From Dehalococcoides sp. (GTDB taxonomy: Bacteria > Chloroflexota > Dehalococcoidia > Dehalococcoidales > RBG-16-60-22), in the NCBI GenBank assembly GCA_030665795.1, contig DAOUZD010000001.1, positions 1 to 30,546 of the forward strand: a stretch of 30,546 bases of DNA. Direction: 5' to 3'. The translations under genes and the position numbers were made by a program. Numbering within the stretch: position 1 is the first letter of the stretch; every line of letters starts with the position of its first letter. Shown one piece after another: positions 16,214-23,333 of this stretch. Below the pieces are notes generated by a model. That model saw only the letters and a list, made by a program, of their open reading frames with translations. It was not told where the DNA came from and did not search any database.

Positions 16214-16630
16214 TGTTTTGCTAGCCGCGCCCAGGGTCTCAATCCCGGTCAATCTGTTGTGTTTAAGATTTTGCCTAGCTTGGTAGAAATTTTTGAAAAA
16301 GGCCACAAAAACTTGACAAACAGAGTATAATAGGAAAATAATATTCGGAAGCGATAATCATGACCGACATTAAGAAAGCCTTTTTTATATGCTGGCAGCA
16401 GCATGATGTTCTTTAAAAAGCGAAAAGGAGAGAAAACTTTTGATAGCGGGCTCTGCCAGGGGAGAGTTAAGCAAAGACCGGTGCTGGAGCCCCTCCCATG
16501 TGCGACTTGATGCGAAATTGGGCAAGTGGCATCCCGCGAATAAACCTTGTAAGAGTAATGATGTCTGTATTATGAGTATCTATGGTAGTATAATCCTGAG
16601 GAAAGGTTAGCCTTGACTCAATCAAAATTC

Positions 16631-16722
16631 AGGGTGAATACCCAATAATACGAAAAAGGAGGTGATAGCTTTCAACAAAAAATATTTATATACGGCTAGG
16701 TTACAAAATCTAAATGGAGGAG
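16631..16722 (+). promoter_or_regulatory. Conserved TRAP leader, copy 1: palindrome plus distant extended anti-16S element
   Basis: AGGGTGAATACCCAA (16631-16645, GGGT/ACCC arms) is followed by AAAGGAGGTGATAGC from 16655, 68 nt before the SBP start. AAAGGAGGTGAT is complementary over 12 nt to the conserved 3' end of 16S rRNA, yet no start codon is properly spaced from it. The real SD (GGAGG, 16716-16720) is separate. Copy 2 at 25118-25210 keeps order and spacing. The layout resembles a STAB-SD-type mRNA stabiliser (inference). Confidence 0.55.
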
Positions 16723-16730
16723 TTTTTTAG

Positions 16731-17867
16731 ATGAAAAGGAAAATATTGTTGATTCCGTTGGCACTGTTGTTAGCTGTAAGTTTGGTTGCCTGTGCGGCAC
16801 CGGCTCCAGCGCCAGCCCCGGCTCCGGCACCAGCTCCGGCACCAGCCCCAGCGCCAGCCCCTGCCCCTGCCCCAGCGCCAGCTCCGGCACCTGCCCCAGC
16901 AGCGCCAGCAGAGGTAATTACCTGGAAAGTGGTGTCAATGCAACCAAAGGCAGACCCCCGTTACAAGGTGGTAGAACACCTGGCTCAAAGGGTTGAGACC
17001 ATGAGTGGGGGGCGCATGAAATGGGAGCTCTATACCGGTGGTGAAATTGTGGCCGGTGCGGAAGTGATTCAAGGGGTAGAGCAAGGCGTGATTGACGCTG
17101 GTGCCTCTGCCACTGTGTTTGTGATGGACCTGTTCCCTCAAGCCGGCCTCTTCTTCCAGGTGGCTGGCGGGATGACGCCTGTGCCCCAGGCATTGTGGTA
17201 TCTGGAGGGAGGAGGAATCGAGCTTTGTAGAGAGATGTTTGAACCGATAGACTCGTACCCTGTCGCCTCCTATTGTCTCAGCAGCCCGGAGGTATGGGCC
17301 CACTCCACAGTGCCTCTGAACACCCCGGCTGACTTCAAGGGGTTGAAGATGCGCGCCCTCGGTGACCCTGCCAATATCATCGCCAATATGGGTGCGTCGG
17401 TAGTCACCATGTTTGGTGGGGAAATCTATGAATCTACGCAGCGGGGAGTCATCGACGCTTTTGAAATGGGAACCTTTGGCGCCAACTGGGACATGGGCTT
17501 CCAGGAAGTGGCCCACTATGTCTATCAGTCGGCAAGCCGCGGTCCCACTGACCTGCAACTGTTCCATGTCAACAAACAGAAATGGAACGAGCTCACCCCT
17601 GACCTGCAAAATATTGTAGAGGCGGCAACATGGCTGGAGGCGTGGCGTTTTCATAGCCGGGAAGTACAGGGGGAAGCGGCTAACATACAGAAGTTCATCG
17701 ATTATGGCTGTGAAGTCCAACTCATGCCCCAGGCGGTAGAAGAGGAGTTTCTAAGACTAGCTAAAGAGTACTACGATGAGAAGGCGGCCGCTGACCCCTT
17801 CTTTGCCGAGGTACTAAAATCTCTGCGTGACTTTAAAGCCATAACTGACTCTCTGGGCATACACTAA
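16731..17867 (+). CDS. TRAP transporter substrate-binding lipoprotein (DctP family), unit 1
   Basis: The extracytoplasmic solute receptor of a TRAP transporter, 378 residues. A lipoprotein signal peptide (1-20, lipobox SLVAC with Cys21) is followed by a linker of 17 Pro-Ala pairs (16800-16901). The DctP domain begins at EVITWKVVS. Family features include GGRMKWELYTGGEI, DFKGLKMRALGD with the likely carboxylate-binding Arg208, GGEIYESTQRGVIDAFE and the DPFFAEVLKSL end. The lipid anchor and long linker imply membrane attachment, suiting a cell without a conventional outer membrane. The substrate is unknown; DctP receptors usually bind carboxylates, and downstream enzymes suggest a sugar acid or keto acid. 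It is followed by a perfect hairpin and the dctQ and dctM homologues. Confidence 0.93.
   Translation: MKRKILLIPLALLLAVSLVACAAPAPAPAPAPAPAPAPAPAPAPAPAPAPAPAPAPAAPAEVITWKVVSMQPKADPRYKVVEHLAQRVETMSGGRMKWELYTGGEIVAGAEVIQGVEQGVIDAGASATVFVMDLFPQAGLFFQVAGGMTPVPQALWYLEGGGIELCREMFEPIDSYPVASYCLSSPEVWAHSTVPLNTPADFKGLKMRALGDPANIIANMGASVVTMFGGEIYESTQRGVIDAFEMGTFGANWDMGFQEVAHYVYQSASRGPTDLQLFHVNKQKWNELTPDLQNIVEAATWLEAWRFHSREVQGEAANIQKFIDYGCEVQLMPQAVEEEFLRLAKEYYDEKAAADPFFAEVLKSLRDFKAITDSLGIH
16800..16901 (+). repeat. Pro-Ala codon repeat, 17 pairs, in SBP 1
   Basis: Seventeen consecutive CCN-GCN codon pairs encode the lipoprotein linker. Third positions vary, so the coding constraint, not only recent DNA slippage, maintains the repeat. 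Long antisense and alternate-frame open frames here are artefacts of its composition. Confidence 0.9.
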
Positions 17868-17919
17868 GCCAGGCCTCTTAACGCACCGCACTATCTTAGT
17901 TAGATAGATGTCAGGTTTA

Positions 17920-17952
17920 CCCCCGCTCCGAGAAGCCTTCTCGGAGCGGGGG
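17920..17952 (+). terminator. Perfect 15-bp hairpin between SBP and dctQ, unit 1
   Basis: CCCCCGCTCCGAGAA (17920-17934), loop GCC, and TTCTCGGAGCGGGGG (17938-17952). No T tract follows. The 3' arm ends 11 nt before the dctQ ATG and holds its only SD-like bases, so it probably limits dctQ translation or protects the SBP mRNA 3' end rather than terminating fully. Confidence 0.75.
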
Positions 17953-17963
17953 AATAATTGATT

Positions 17964-18470
17964 ATGAGAACCATAGTTCGGGTTATTGATAGCATCAGTG
18001 AATACACGGGAATGGTGGTACGTTGGGCCTGCCTGGCCCTGGTGCTGGTGCTTTGCTATGAGGTCACGGTAAGATATGTCTTTAATGCGCCAACGATGTG
18101 GTCATTTGAAACTTCAAGCATGCTAGGGGGTACCATTGCGGTTCTGGGCTGGTCTTATACCCACCGGCACGGCGGGCATGTAAGGGTGGACGTTTTTTAT
18201 AGCCACCTGCCGCCCAGAGGGCAGGCAATTCTCGACGTAGCTTTGACCTTATTATTTTTCTTTCCGCTGCTCTTTTCCCTTACATACGTTGCCTGGAATA
18301 GGATGTGGTTCGCCTGGTCAATGGGTGAAGTGATGGCTAGAAGTAATTGGTACCCACCCATCGGTCCAATCAGAACCGTATTGGTTCTGGGACTGCTCCT
18401 GTTTGCCCTTCAGGGTGTGGCACAATTCATTCGCGACCTATATCGGCTGACAAGGAACAAACAACTATGA
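17964..18470 (+). CDS. TRAP transporter small permease (DctQ family), unit 1
   Basis: A 168-residue inner-membrane protein with four predicted helices: RWACLALVLVLCYEVTVRY (about 24-42), a second segment with TSSMLGGTIAVLGWSYTHR, AILDVALTLLFFFPLLFSL, and a C-terminal TVLVLGLLLFALQG. The R-Y-V-F-N-x-P motif after helix 1 and the H-V-R-V-D-V-F segment are typical of DctQ, which forms the membrane complex with DctM. ATG 17964 is used; TTG 17958 in frame is an alternative. The stop overlaps the dctM start (ATGA), showing translational coupling. The SD lies in or next to the hairpin arm upstream. Confidence 0.9.
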   Translation: MRTIVRVIDSISEYTGMVVRWACLALVLVLCYEVTVRYVFNAPTMWSFETSSMLGGTIAVLGWSYTHRHGGHVRVDVFYSHLPPRGQAILDVALTLLFFFPLLFSLTYVAWNRMWFAWSMGEVMARSNWYPPIGPIRTVLVLGLLLFALQGVAQFIRDLYRLTRNKQL

Positions 18471-19801
18471 TTGACATAAGTCCAGAGATTACCACCGTAA
18501 TAATGATGGGCGGGATTCTGGTGGGGATTCTGAGCGGTTATCCCTTAGCCATCCCGATTGGTGCTCTCGGCTTAATACTTGGCTATGCCATATTGGGACC
18601 TGCGGTACTTAATCTTATGTATGCGCGCTTGTTTACACTGGTAACCAGCTATGTCCTCCTAGCCGCCCCCCTGTTTATTTATATGGGGGTCATGCTGGAA
18701 CGCTCGGCAGTAGCCGAAAGAATGTTTGACGCCTTATACCTGTGGCTCGGTGGACTTAAGGGTGGGCTGGCAGTAATCACCGTGTTACTGGGCACTATCC
18801 TGGCTGCCTGCGTCGGTATAATTGGCGCCTCGGTTACCATGCTATCACTTCTCGCCCTTCCCGCCATGGTAAATCGAGGTTATTCCAAAAGTTTAGCCGC
18901 AGGCTCGATTTGCGCCGGCGGCACCCTGGGTATCCTTATTCCCCCTAGTATCATGCTGGTTATTTATGGACCAATGGCTCTGATATCGGTAGGAAAGCTG
19001 TTTATGGCCGCATTTATCCCCGGGTTTATCCTTTCCGGTTTATATTGTAGCTACATTATCCTGCGCTGTTTATTACAGCCAAATATTGCACCGGCAGTGC
19101 CTGTTGAAGAAAGGAGAGTCTCCTTCATTAAGAAAACAACCATGCTGGCCAGCTCAATGCTTCCGCCCGCGTTACTTATCCTGGCGGTGCTAGGCACTAT
19201 CTTTCTGGGGATAGCCCCCCCCACTGAAGCCGCCGCCGTAGGTGCCTTTGTCGCCACGCTTCTGGCTATTGCCTACCGCCGGTTTAGCTGGCAGGTCCTT
19301 AAGGACACGCTAAGCCGAACCCTAAGGGTCACCGCTATGATACTGCTCATCGGAGGCACGGCTTTCGCCTTCGTCGGTGTATTTCTCGCCGCCGGTTGCG
19401 GAAAAGTAATAGAGGAACTCATTCTGGCTGCCCCCGGTGGGCGCTGGGGCGCCTTTGCCATAGTCATGTTCGCACTCTTCCTCCTAGGGTTTTTCATTGA
19501 TTGGTTAGGTATCCTCTTTATCATGGTTCCTATACTATCCCCCCTCGTGCCCGTTCTGGGGTTTGACCCACTCTGGTTTGCCATGATGGTCTGCATTAAT
19601 CTTCAGATGTCTTTCATGACACCTCCCATGGCCCATGCTATATTCTATCTCCGAGGTTCGGCTGACCCATCTTTGGGAGTGACCATGGGTGACATAATCC
19701 GGGGGGTAATCCCGTTTGTTATTCTCATCTTGATTGGGATGGGACTATGCATCGCTTTTCCTCAGCTAATCCTCTGGCTGCCCGCGCAAATGATAAAGTA
19801 A
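18467..19801 (+). CDS. TRAP transporter large permease (DctM family), unit 1
   Basis: The sodium-coupled membrane subunit of the TRAP transporter, 444 residues with about twelve helices. Typical segments are LAAPLFIYMGVMLERS, the A-A-C-V-G-I-I-G-A-S-V-T hairpin, GGTLGILIPPSIMLVIYG, PPTEAAAVGAF, GFFIDWLGILFIMVPI and LQMSFMTPPMAHAIFYL, which fit the ion-transporter fold of the family. The ATG overlaps the dctQ stop; the longer frame from 18347 lies inside dctQ and is discarded. It is closely similar to the second DctM at 27105, with most positions identical by eye, so the two units arose by duplication or are recently related. Only 95 bp separate it from the downstream reductase gene. Confidence 0.94.
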   Translation: MIDISPEITTVIMMGGILVGILSGYPLAIPIGALGLILGYAILGPAVLNLMYARLFTLVTSYVLLAAPLFIYMGVMLERSAVAERMFDALYLWLGGLKGGLAVITVLLGTILAACVGIIGASVTMLSLLALPAMVNRGYSKSLAAGSICAGGTLGILIPPSIMLVIYGPMALISVGKLFMAAFIPGFILSGLYCSYIILRCLLQPNIAPAVPVEERRVSFIKKTTMLASSMLPPALLILAVLGTIFLGIAPPTEAAAVGAFVATLLAIAYRRFSWQVLKDTLSRTLRVTAMILLIGGTAFAFVGVFLAAGCGKVIEELILAAPGGRWGAFAIVMFALFLLGFFIDWLGILFIMVPILSPLVPVLGFDPLWFAMMVCINLQMSFMTPPMAHAIFYLRGSADPSLGVTMGDIIRGVIPFVILILIGMGLCIAFPQLILWLPAQMIK

Positions 19802-19896
19802 CCCGGAAAGAAATATAGCGGAAGGTGCTTGAACACCGATAATTTTTGCGGAAAGGGCAGAAGGTTCTTTATTAAAAGCAAACGAAGGGAGAAAAT

Positions 19897-20787
19897 ATGA
19901 CACAAGTAAGGGGAAAAAAGATTGGCTTCATTGGTCTTGGCTCTATGGGAAAAGCTATGGCGGCGAATATTTTAAAGGCACACTTCCCTCTTACCGTCTT
20001 TGATATAAGAAAAGAACCCCTGGCAGAGATGGAGAAGCTGGGAGCTAAGGTAGCTAAAAGTTTCAAGGAAGTTGGAGAGGAGTGCGATACTGTTGTCGTA
20101 ATGGTACTTAACTATCCCCAGATTAAACAGGTAGTTCTACCGCCAGAAGGCTTATTAAGTAGCATGCGAAAAGGCGCCACCCTCATTGTGACAAGTACTA
20201 TCTCACCGCTTGAAATTATGGAAGTCGATAAAGTAGCCCGGCAATATGGCATCTCTGTTGTTGACTCGCCAGTCAGCGGCGGACATGAGAGAGCTGTAGA
20301 AGGCACACTTGTTCTCATGGCAGGAGCTGAGGAGAAGGTATTTAAAGACCACGAGTACATCCTGAAAGCCATGGGGAAATACATCTACTACACCGGGGGA
20401 GTAGGAAAGGGACAAACGGTAAAAATGATAAACCAGCTTCTGGTTGGCGCACACCTCGTAGCGGCGGCAGAAGCCGTAATAATGGCCGAAAAGCTGGGTA
20501 TGGATATGAAAGTGCTCCACGAAATAATAAGCAATAGCCTTGGCGATAGTGCTGTCTGGAGAATGTTTGGCCCAAGAATGATAGACCGAGACTTTGAACC
20601 CAGAGGCGCTGTTAATACAATGACCAAAGACTCACGGTCAATAATAGAGACAGCCGTAGCATTGGGCACCCCGATATTGATTTCCAGCATACCTTACCAG
20701 ATTTTTAGGCTGGCAGAATCACGCGGCCTTGGCGAGAAAGACATTGCTTCCATTATAACGATATTTGAGGAATATGCTGGTGGCTAG
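19897..20787 (+). CDS. HIBADH/GarR-family NAD(P)-dependent beta-hydroxyacid dehydrogenase
   Basis: A 296-residue beta-hydroxyacid dehydrogenase. The N-terminal Rossmann domain has IGFIGLGSMGKAMAANILK (GxGxxG at 13-18). DSPVSGGHERAVEGTLVLMAG is the substrate-loop signature. The catalytic lysine is K176 in GKGQTVKMINQLL, and the all-alpha C-terminal domain contains TMTKDSRSIIETAVALGTP. Family members reduce tartronate semialdehyde (GarR), or oxidise 3-hydroxyisobutyrate or L-threonate; sequence alone does not separate them here. Its place after a TRAP transporter and before a KDG-type kinase and aldolase favours a sugar-acid pathway in which tartronate semialdehyde is reduced to glycerate (inference). 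SD GAAGGGAG precedes the ATG. Confidence 0.88.
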   Translation: MTQVRGKKIGFIGLGSMGKAMAANILKAHFPLTVFDIRKEPLAEMEKLGAKVAKSFKEVGEECDTVVVMVLNYPQIKQVVLPPEGLLSSMRKGATLIVTSTISPLEIMEVDKVARQYGISVVDSPVSGGHERAVEGTLVLMAGAEEKVFKDHEYILKAMGKYIYYTGGVGKGQTVKMINQLLVGAHLVAAAEAVIMAEKLGMDMKVLHEIISNSLGDSAVWRMFGPRMIDRDFEPRGAVNTMTKDSRSIIETAVALGTPILISSIPYQIFRLAESRGLGEKDIASIITIFEEYAGG

Positions 20788-21026
20788 AACGAGTACTTAG
20801 ACAGCAAGCGATAACAGAGATATATCGCGAAAGGCAACTTGGCTGGGCTTTTGAAATAGCCACTAATCTAGAGGTGCCGCTTCCGGTTACTACTTGTGTC
20901 CATAAGCTATTAGAGATGGCTCGAGGCGCTGGAAAACACAGTCTCAGTGAGCCAATTCTAGAGTTATGGGAGGATATGACCGGCACCTTCGTTTCAAAAC
21001 ATACCAATTACTTATTACATGGATAA
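20784..21026 (+). pseudogene. Probable C-terminal remnant of a second HIBADH-like protein
   Basis: An 80-codon open frame without an ATG starts where the intact reductase gene ends, in another phase. It reads ...ERQLGWAFEIATNLEVPLPV, TTCVHKLLEMARGAG and SEPILELWEDMTG before TAA. The string L-x-x-A-x-E-x-A-x-x-L-x-V-P-L-P-V-T followed by an amphipathic helix resembles the C-terminal domain of HIBADH-family dehydrogenases. The N-terminal Rossmann domain is missing. This is judged by eye; a different alpha-helical protein cannot be excluded. Confidence 0.4.
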
Positions 21027-21168
21027 AGCACTAGAGGCTCAAGGTTTCTCGCCTCAGTCAAAAGAGCAAAAAGAACGTATTCTTGAGGCCATGGAATTGC
21101 TAAAGATGTTGTGGCCCAAAGTCATATCCCTAGATACCTCCGAACAACTGGATTTGTTACTCAAATAG
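21019..21168 (+). CDS. Small ORF of unknown function, 49 residues, overlapping the HIBADH-like remnant
   Basis: ATG 21019 opens a 49-codon frame, MDKALEAQGFSPQSKEQKER followed by ILEAMELLKMLWPK and a leucine-rich end. It overlaps the end of the preceding remnant by 8 nt. The composition is that of a helical protein tail. There is no clear SD. It may be the last part of the same decayed gene after a frameshift, or a small real gene. No family is recognised. Confidence 0.25.
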   Translation: MDKALEAQGFSPQSKEQKERILEAMELLKMLWPKVISLDTSEQLDLLLK

Positions 21169-21448
21169 ACACTTTGGATAGTTAAATTGCCTTTGTCAAC
21201 AACTGCACCTGAACATAAAATGTCTTTCTCGACCAGTTGGGTGATATAATTGGCTAATGTCATCCTAGCTTCCGATGCCATGCTAGTGGCTTTGTATGAA
21301 TTCGCACCTCGGGAACTTGCCAGTCCACACTGTCTTGACATACCAGAAATAGGCTTGCATAATTAGACGGAAGCTTGTTGAACTCTAGCGTAAGAAGCAT
21401 TAAGACGTAGTAATTTGAATCCCAATCTTTTAGAGGAGAACCCGGCGA
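21169..21448. other. Gap before the sugar kinase
   Basis: 280 bp without a recognisable gene. A minus-strand frame here (up to 21341) includes TLANYITQLVEKDI, vaguely like the helix of a ribbon-helix-helix protein, but its start and remaining sequence are not convincing. The kinase SD, AGGAG, lies near 21432. Confidence 0.3.
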
Positions 21449-22408
21449 ATGAACTCCCTAGATGCAGTTACTATGGGTGAATCAATGATTGCTTTTGAAG
21501 CACAGGCTTACGGCCCCTTGCGAGAGGTAAATTTTTTCCAGAAATGGGTGGGTGGTGCCGAGGATAACTTTGCCATTAGTCTGGCTCGACTTGGTTTTAA
21601 ATGTGGCTGGTTTTCTCGATTAGGCGATGATGAATTCGGGAAGGAAGTCTTCAGGACAATTAAGGGTGAAGGCATCGATGTCTCCAAGGTCATATTTGAC
21701 AGCAATGCCCAAACCGGGATTTTCTTTGTGGAGAGACATGCTCAAGGTGACTTCAGGTGTTACTTCTACCGCCATTTATCTGCGGCCAGCCGCATATCAG
21801 CAGCCGATATTGACCCGGAGTATATTAAGCAGGCTGAAATCGTTTACCTTACCGGAATCACCCCGGTAATCAGCGAGTCAGCGCGCCAGGCGACGGAAAA
21901 GATGTTCCAAATTGCTATCGAAGATGGTCAAACTATCGTGTTCGACCCCAATTTGCGTTTGAGACTATGTGACATTGCTACCTCTCGTTCCATTCTCATC
22001 CCGATGATGCAGAAAAGCTCCTATGTTTTGCCGGGAGAGGAAGAACTAAAGCTGTTGATGGACTGCCAAGAGTTGCCGGTGGCGATAGATAAAGCCCATT
22101 CACTGGGGATAAGCAATCTGGTGGTTAAGGTGGGAGCCGGAGGTGCTGTTTTAGCCTGCGGCGATGAAAAACCAATACACGTTACTGGTTTTACGGTGAA
22201 GAATCCGGTTAGCAGCATGGGGGCAGGGGACTGTTTTGGGGCCGGATTCGTCGCTGGTCTGTTGAAGGAGCAATCATTGGAGCAGTGTGTTCGTTGGGGA
22301 AATGCTTTGGGCGCTTTTTGTCTGATGGCTTCAGGGCCCTATCAAGCTTTGCCCAGCTTTCAGGAGCTACAGGCATTTTTAGCCGGAGAAAGCGATATTT
22401 CTCGCTAG
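21449..22408 (+). CDS. PfkB-family carbohydrate kinase, 2-keto-3-deoxygluconate kinase-like
   Basis: A 319-residue ribokinase/PfkB kinase. The N-terminal GESMIAF and the sugar-binding WVGGAEDNFAISLARLG fit 2-keto-3-deoxygluconate (KDG) kinases, where this position usually reads GGAExNxA. RLGDDEFGKEV is the first PfkB signature region. The second signature with the catalytic base is SMGAGDCFGAGFVAGLL, with Asp261. A KDG kinase would phosphorylate the keto-deoxy acid to KDPG for cleavage by an aldolase, and a DHDPS/KDG-aldolase-family gene follows after 32 bp. Ribokinase or fructokinase activity is less likely because of the GGAE motif. SD AGGAG precedes the ATG. Confidence 0.85.
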   Translation: MNSLDAVTMGESMIAFEAQAYGPLREVNFFQKWVGGAEDNFAISLARLGFKCGWFSRLGDDEFGKEVFRTIKGEGIDVSKVIFDSNAQTGIFFVERHAQGDFRCYFYRHLSAASRISAADIDPEYIKQAEIVYLTGITPVISESARQATEKMFQIAIEDGQTIVFDPNLRLRLCDIATSRSILIPMMQKSSYVLPGEEELKLLMDCQELPVAIDKAHSLGISNLVVKVGAGGAVLACGDEKPIHVTGFTVKNPVSSMGAGDCFGAGFVAGLLKEQSLEQCVRWGNALGAFCLMASGPYQALPSFQELQAFLAGESDISR

Positions 22409-22440
22409 GGGTAAAAAGATACTAAAGGGGGGTTAGATAT

Positions 22441-23328
22441 ATGAAAGCATCTGATTTTAAAGGTATTATCCCGCCCATGATGACGGCGTTCACTGAAGAT
22501 GGTGAGATTTATGAAAAGGGTACTCGGGAAATAGTCGATTTTATCGTCCCTCATGTTCAGGGGTTATACCCGTGCGGAACTTACGGTAGTGGACCGATGA
22601 TGTCGATTGCGGAACGCAAAAAGGCGGCCGAGATAATTATTGACCAGACCAAAGGTCGGGTTCCGGTCATCGTTCATGTGGGGACGGCCGATACCAAGAA
22701 TACCGTCGAATTGGCTCGCCATGCCGAAGCGAGCGGGGCCCAAGCGGTAGGCGCCGTTACTCCCTACTATAACAGCTATAGTGAGGATGCTATATTTATT
22801 CACTTTCAGCGATTAATACAGGCCGTGAACATACCTGTTTTCCTGTACAACAACCCGAAGGCCTCGGGTAATTCTGTGTCCCCAAAGCTCCTAGTCCGCC
22901 TGGCCAAAGAAGGATTAGGAGGTGTTAAGGATAGCAGCTTCGATATAGTCAATTACTATCACTCACAGATGGCGTTGCAAGAGTTCCCTGAATTGAATTT
23001 GATTATTGGAACCGAAGCAATGCTGGTGGCTGCCTTTGATGCTGGTGCTAAGGCAGCGGTTACCGGGCTAGGCAACGTGTACCCAGACCTGATTCGAAAG
23101 CTGTACGAAGCGTATCTAGACGGCGATAGGGAAAAATTAATGCAAATCCAGAGAGATGTTCTGATGGTAAGACAAGTTACGAAGTACGGGCCCACTGTGC
23201 CGACCTGCCATGCTATTTTAAAACTGCGTGGTATTGATTCTGGTTATCCTCGATTACCCTTCACGCCGGTACCGCCGGAAACCGAAAGGCGAGTGAAGGA
23301 CGCTTTACAAGGGATGGGATTGTTGTAG
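22441..23328 (+). CDS. DHDPS-family class I lyase/aldolase, KDG- or KDPG-aldolase-like
   Basis: A 295-residue TIM-barrel enzyme of the dihydrodipicolinate synthase/N-acetylneuraminate lyase superfamily. The Schiff-base lysine is K163 (GGVKDSS) and the catalytic tyrosine Y136 (FLYNNP). The pyruvate-carboxylate loop, GTTGE in true DapA, reads GTYGSGPMMS (47-56). This is closer to keto-deoxy-sugar-acid aldolases such as archaeal KdgA (GTTGLGP) or to keto-deoxyglucarate dehydratases. Together with the kinase it could cleave KDG/KDPG to pyruvate and a three-carbon product. A lysine-biosynthesis role is unlikely in this context. SD GGGGGG precedes the ATG; the kinase lies 32 bp upstream, suggesting one operon. 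Confidence 0.85.
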   Translation: MKASDFKGIIPPMMTAFTEDGEIYEKGTREIVDFIVPHVQGLYPCGTYGSGPMMSIAERKKAAEIIIDQTKGRVPVIVHVGTADTKNTVELARHAEASGAQAVGAVTPYYNSYSEDAIFIHFQRLIQAVNIPVFLYNNPKASGNSVSPKLLVRLAKEGLGGVKDSSFDIVNYYHSQMALQEFPELNLIIGTEAMLVAAFDAGAKAAVTGLGNVYPDLIRKLYEAYLDGDREKLMQIQRDVLMVRQVTKYGPTVPTCHAILKLRGIDSGYPRLPFTPVPPETERRVKDALQGMGLL

Positions 23329-23333
23329 TCTGG

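Larger units (their letters stand above)
16133..16730 (+). promoter_or_regulatory. Divergent intergenic region upstream of TRAP unit 1
   Basis: Beyond the minus-strand promoter, TTGACA (16313-16318) is followed by TATAAT after only 7 bp (16326-16331) and by AATAAT after 18 bp (16337-16342); the latter pairing could be a promoter. The second TRAP unit has the same unusual TTGACA-n8-TAAAATAG layout. GGGCAAGTGGCATCCCGC at 16520-16537 recurs in inverse orientation at 24706-24723, where it lies at the decayed 3' end of an IclR pseudogene, so a similar remnant may be present here. The last 100 bp are a leader conserved with TRAP unit 2. Confidence 0.45.

Noticed and set aside
16133..16306. N-terminal extension of the duplicated-domain protein (start at 16306)
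   Set aside because: A near-consensus promoter lies inside it and ATG 16132 has a strong SD.
16313..16331. TTGACA-n7-TATAAT upstream of TRAP unit 1 taken as one promoter
   Set aside because: A 7-bp spacer is too short for sigma-70. The similar n8 layout at 25012-25031 is noted, but its meaning is unclear.
18347..18466. N-terminal extension of DctM 1 inside dctQ
   Set aside because: ATG 18467 overlaps the dctQ stop and gives an N-terminus matching the second DctM.
21054..21341. 95-codon minus-strand frame with a ribbon-helix-helix-like segment
   Set aside because: Only a short stretch is suggestive; no SD, and most of the sequence lacks protein character.
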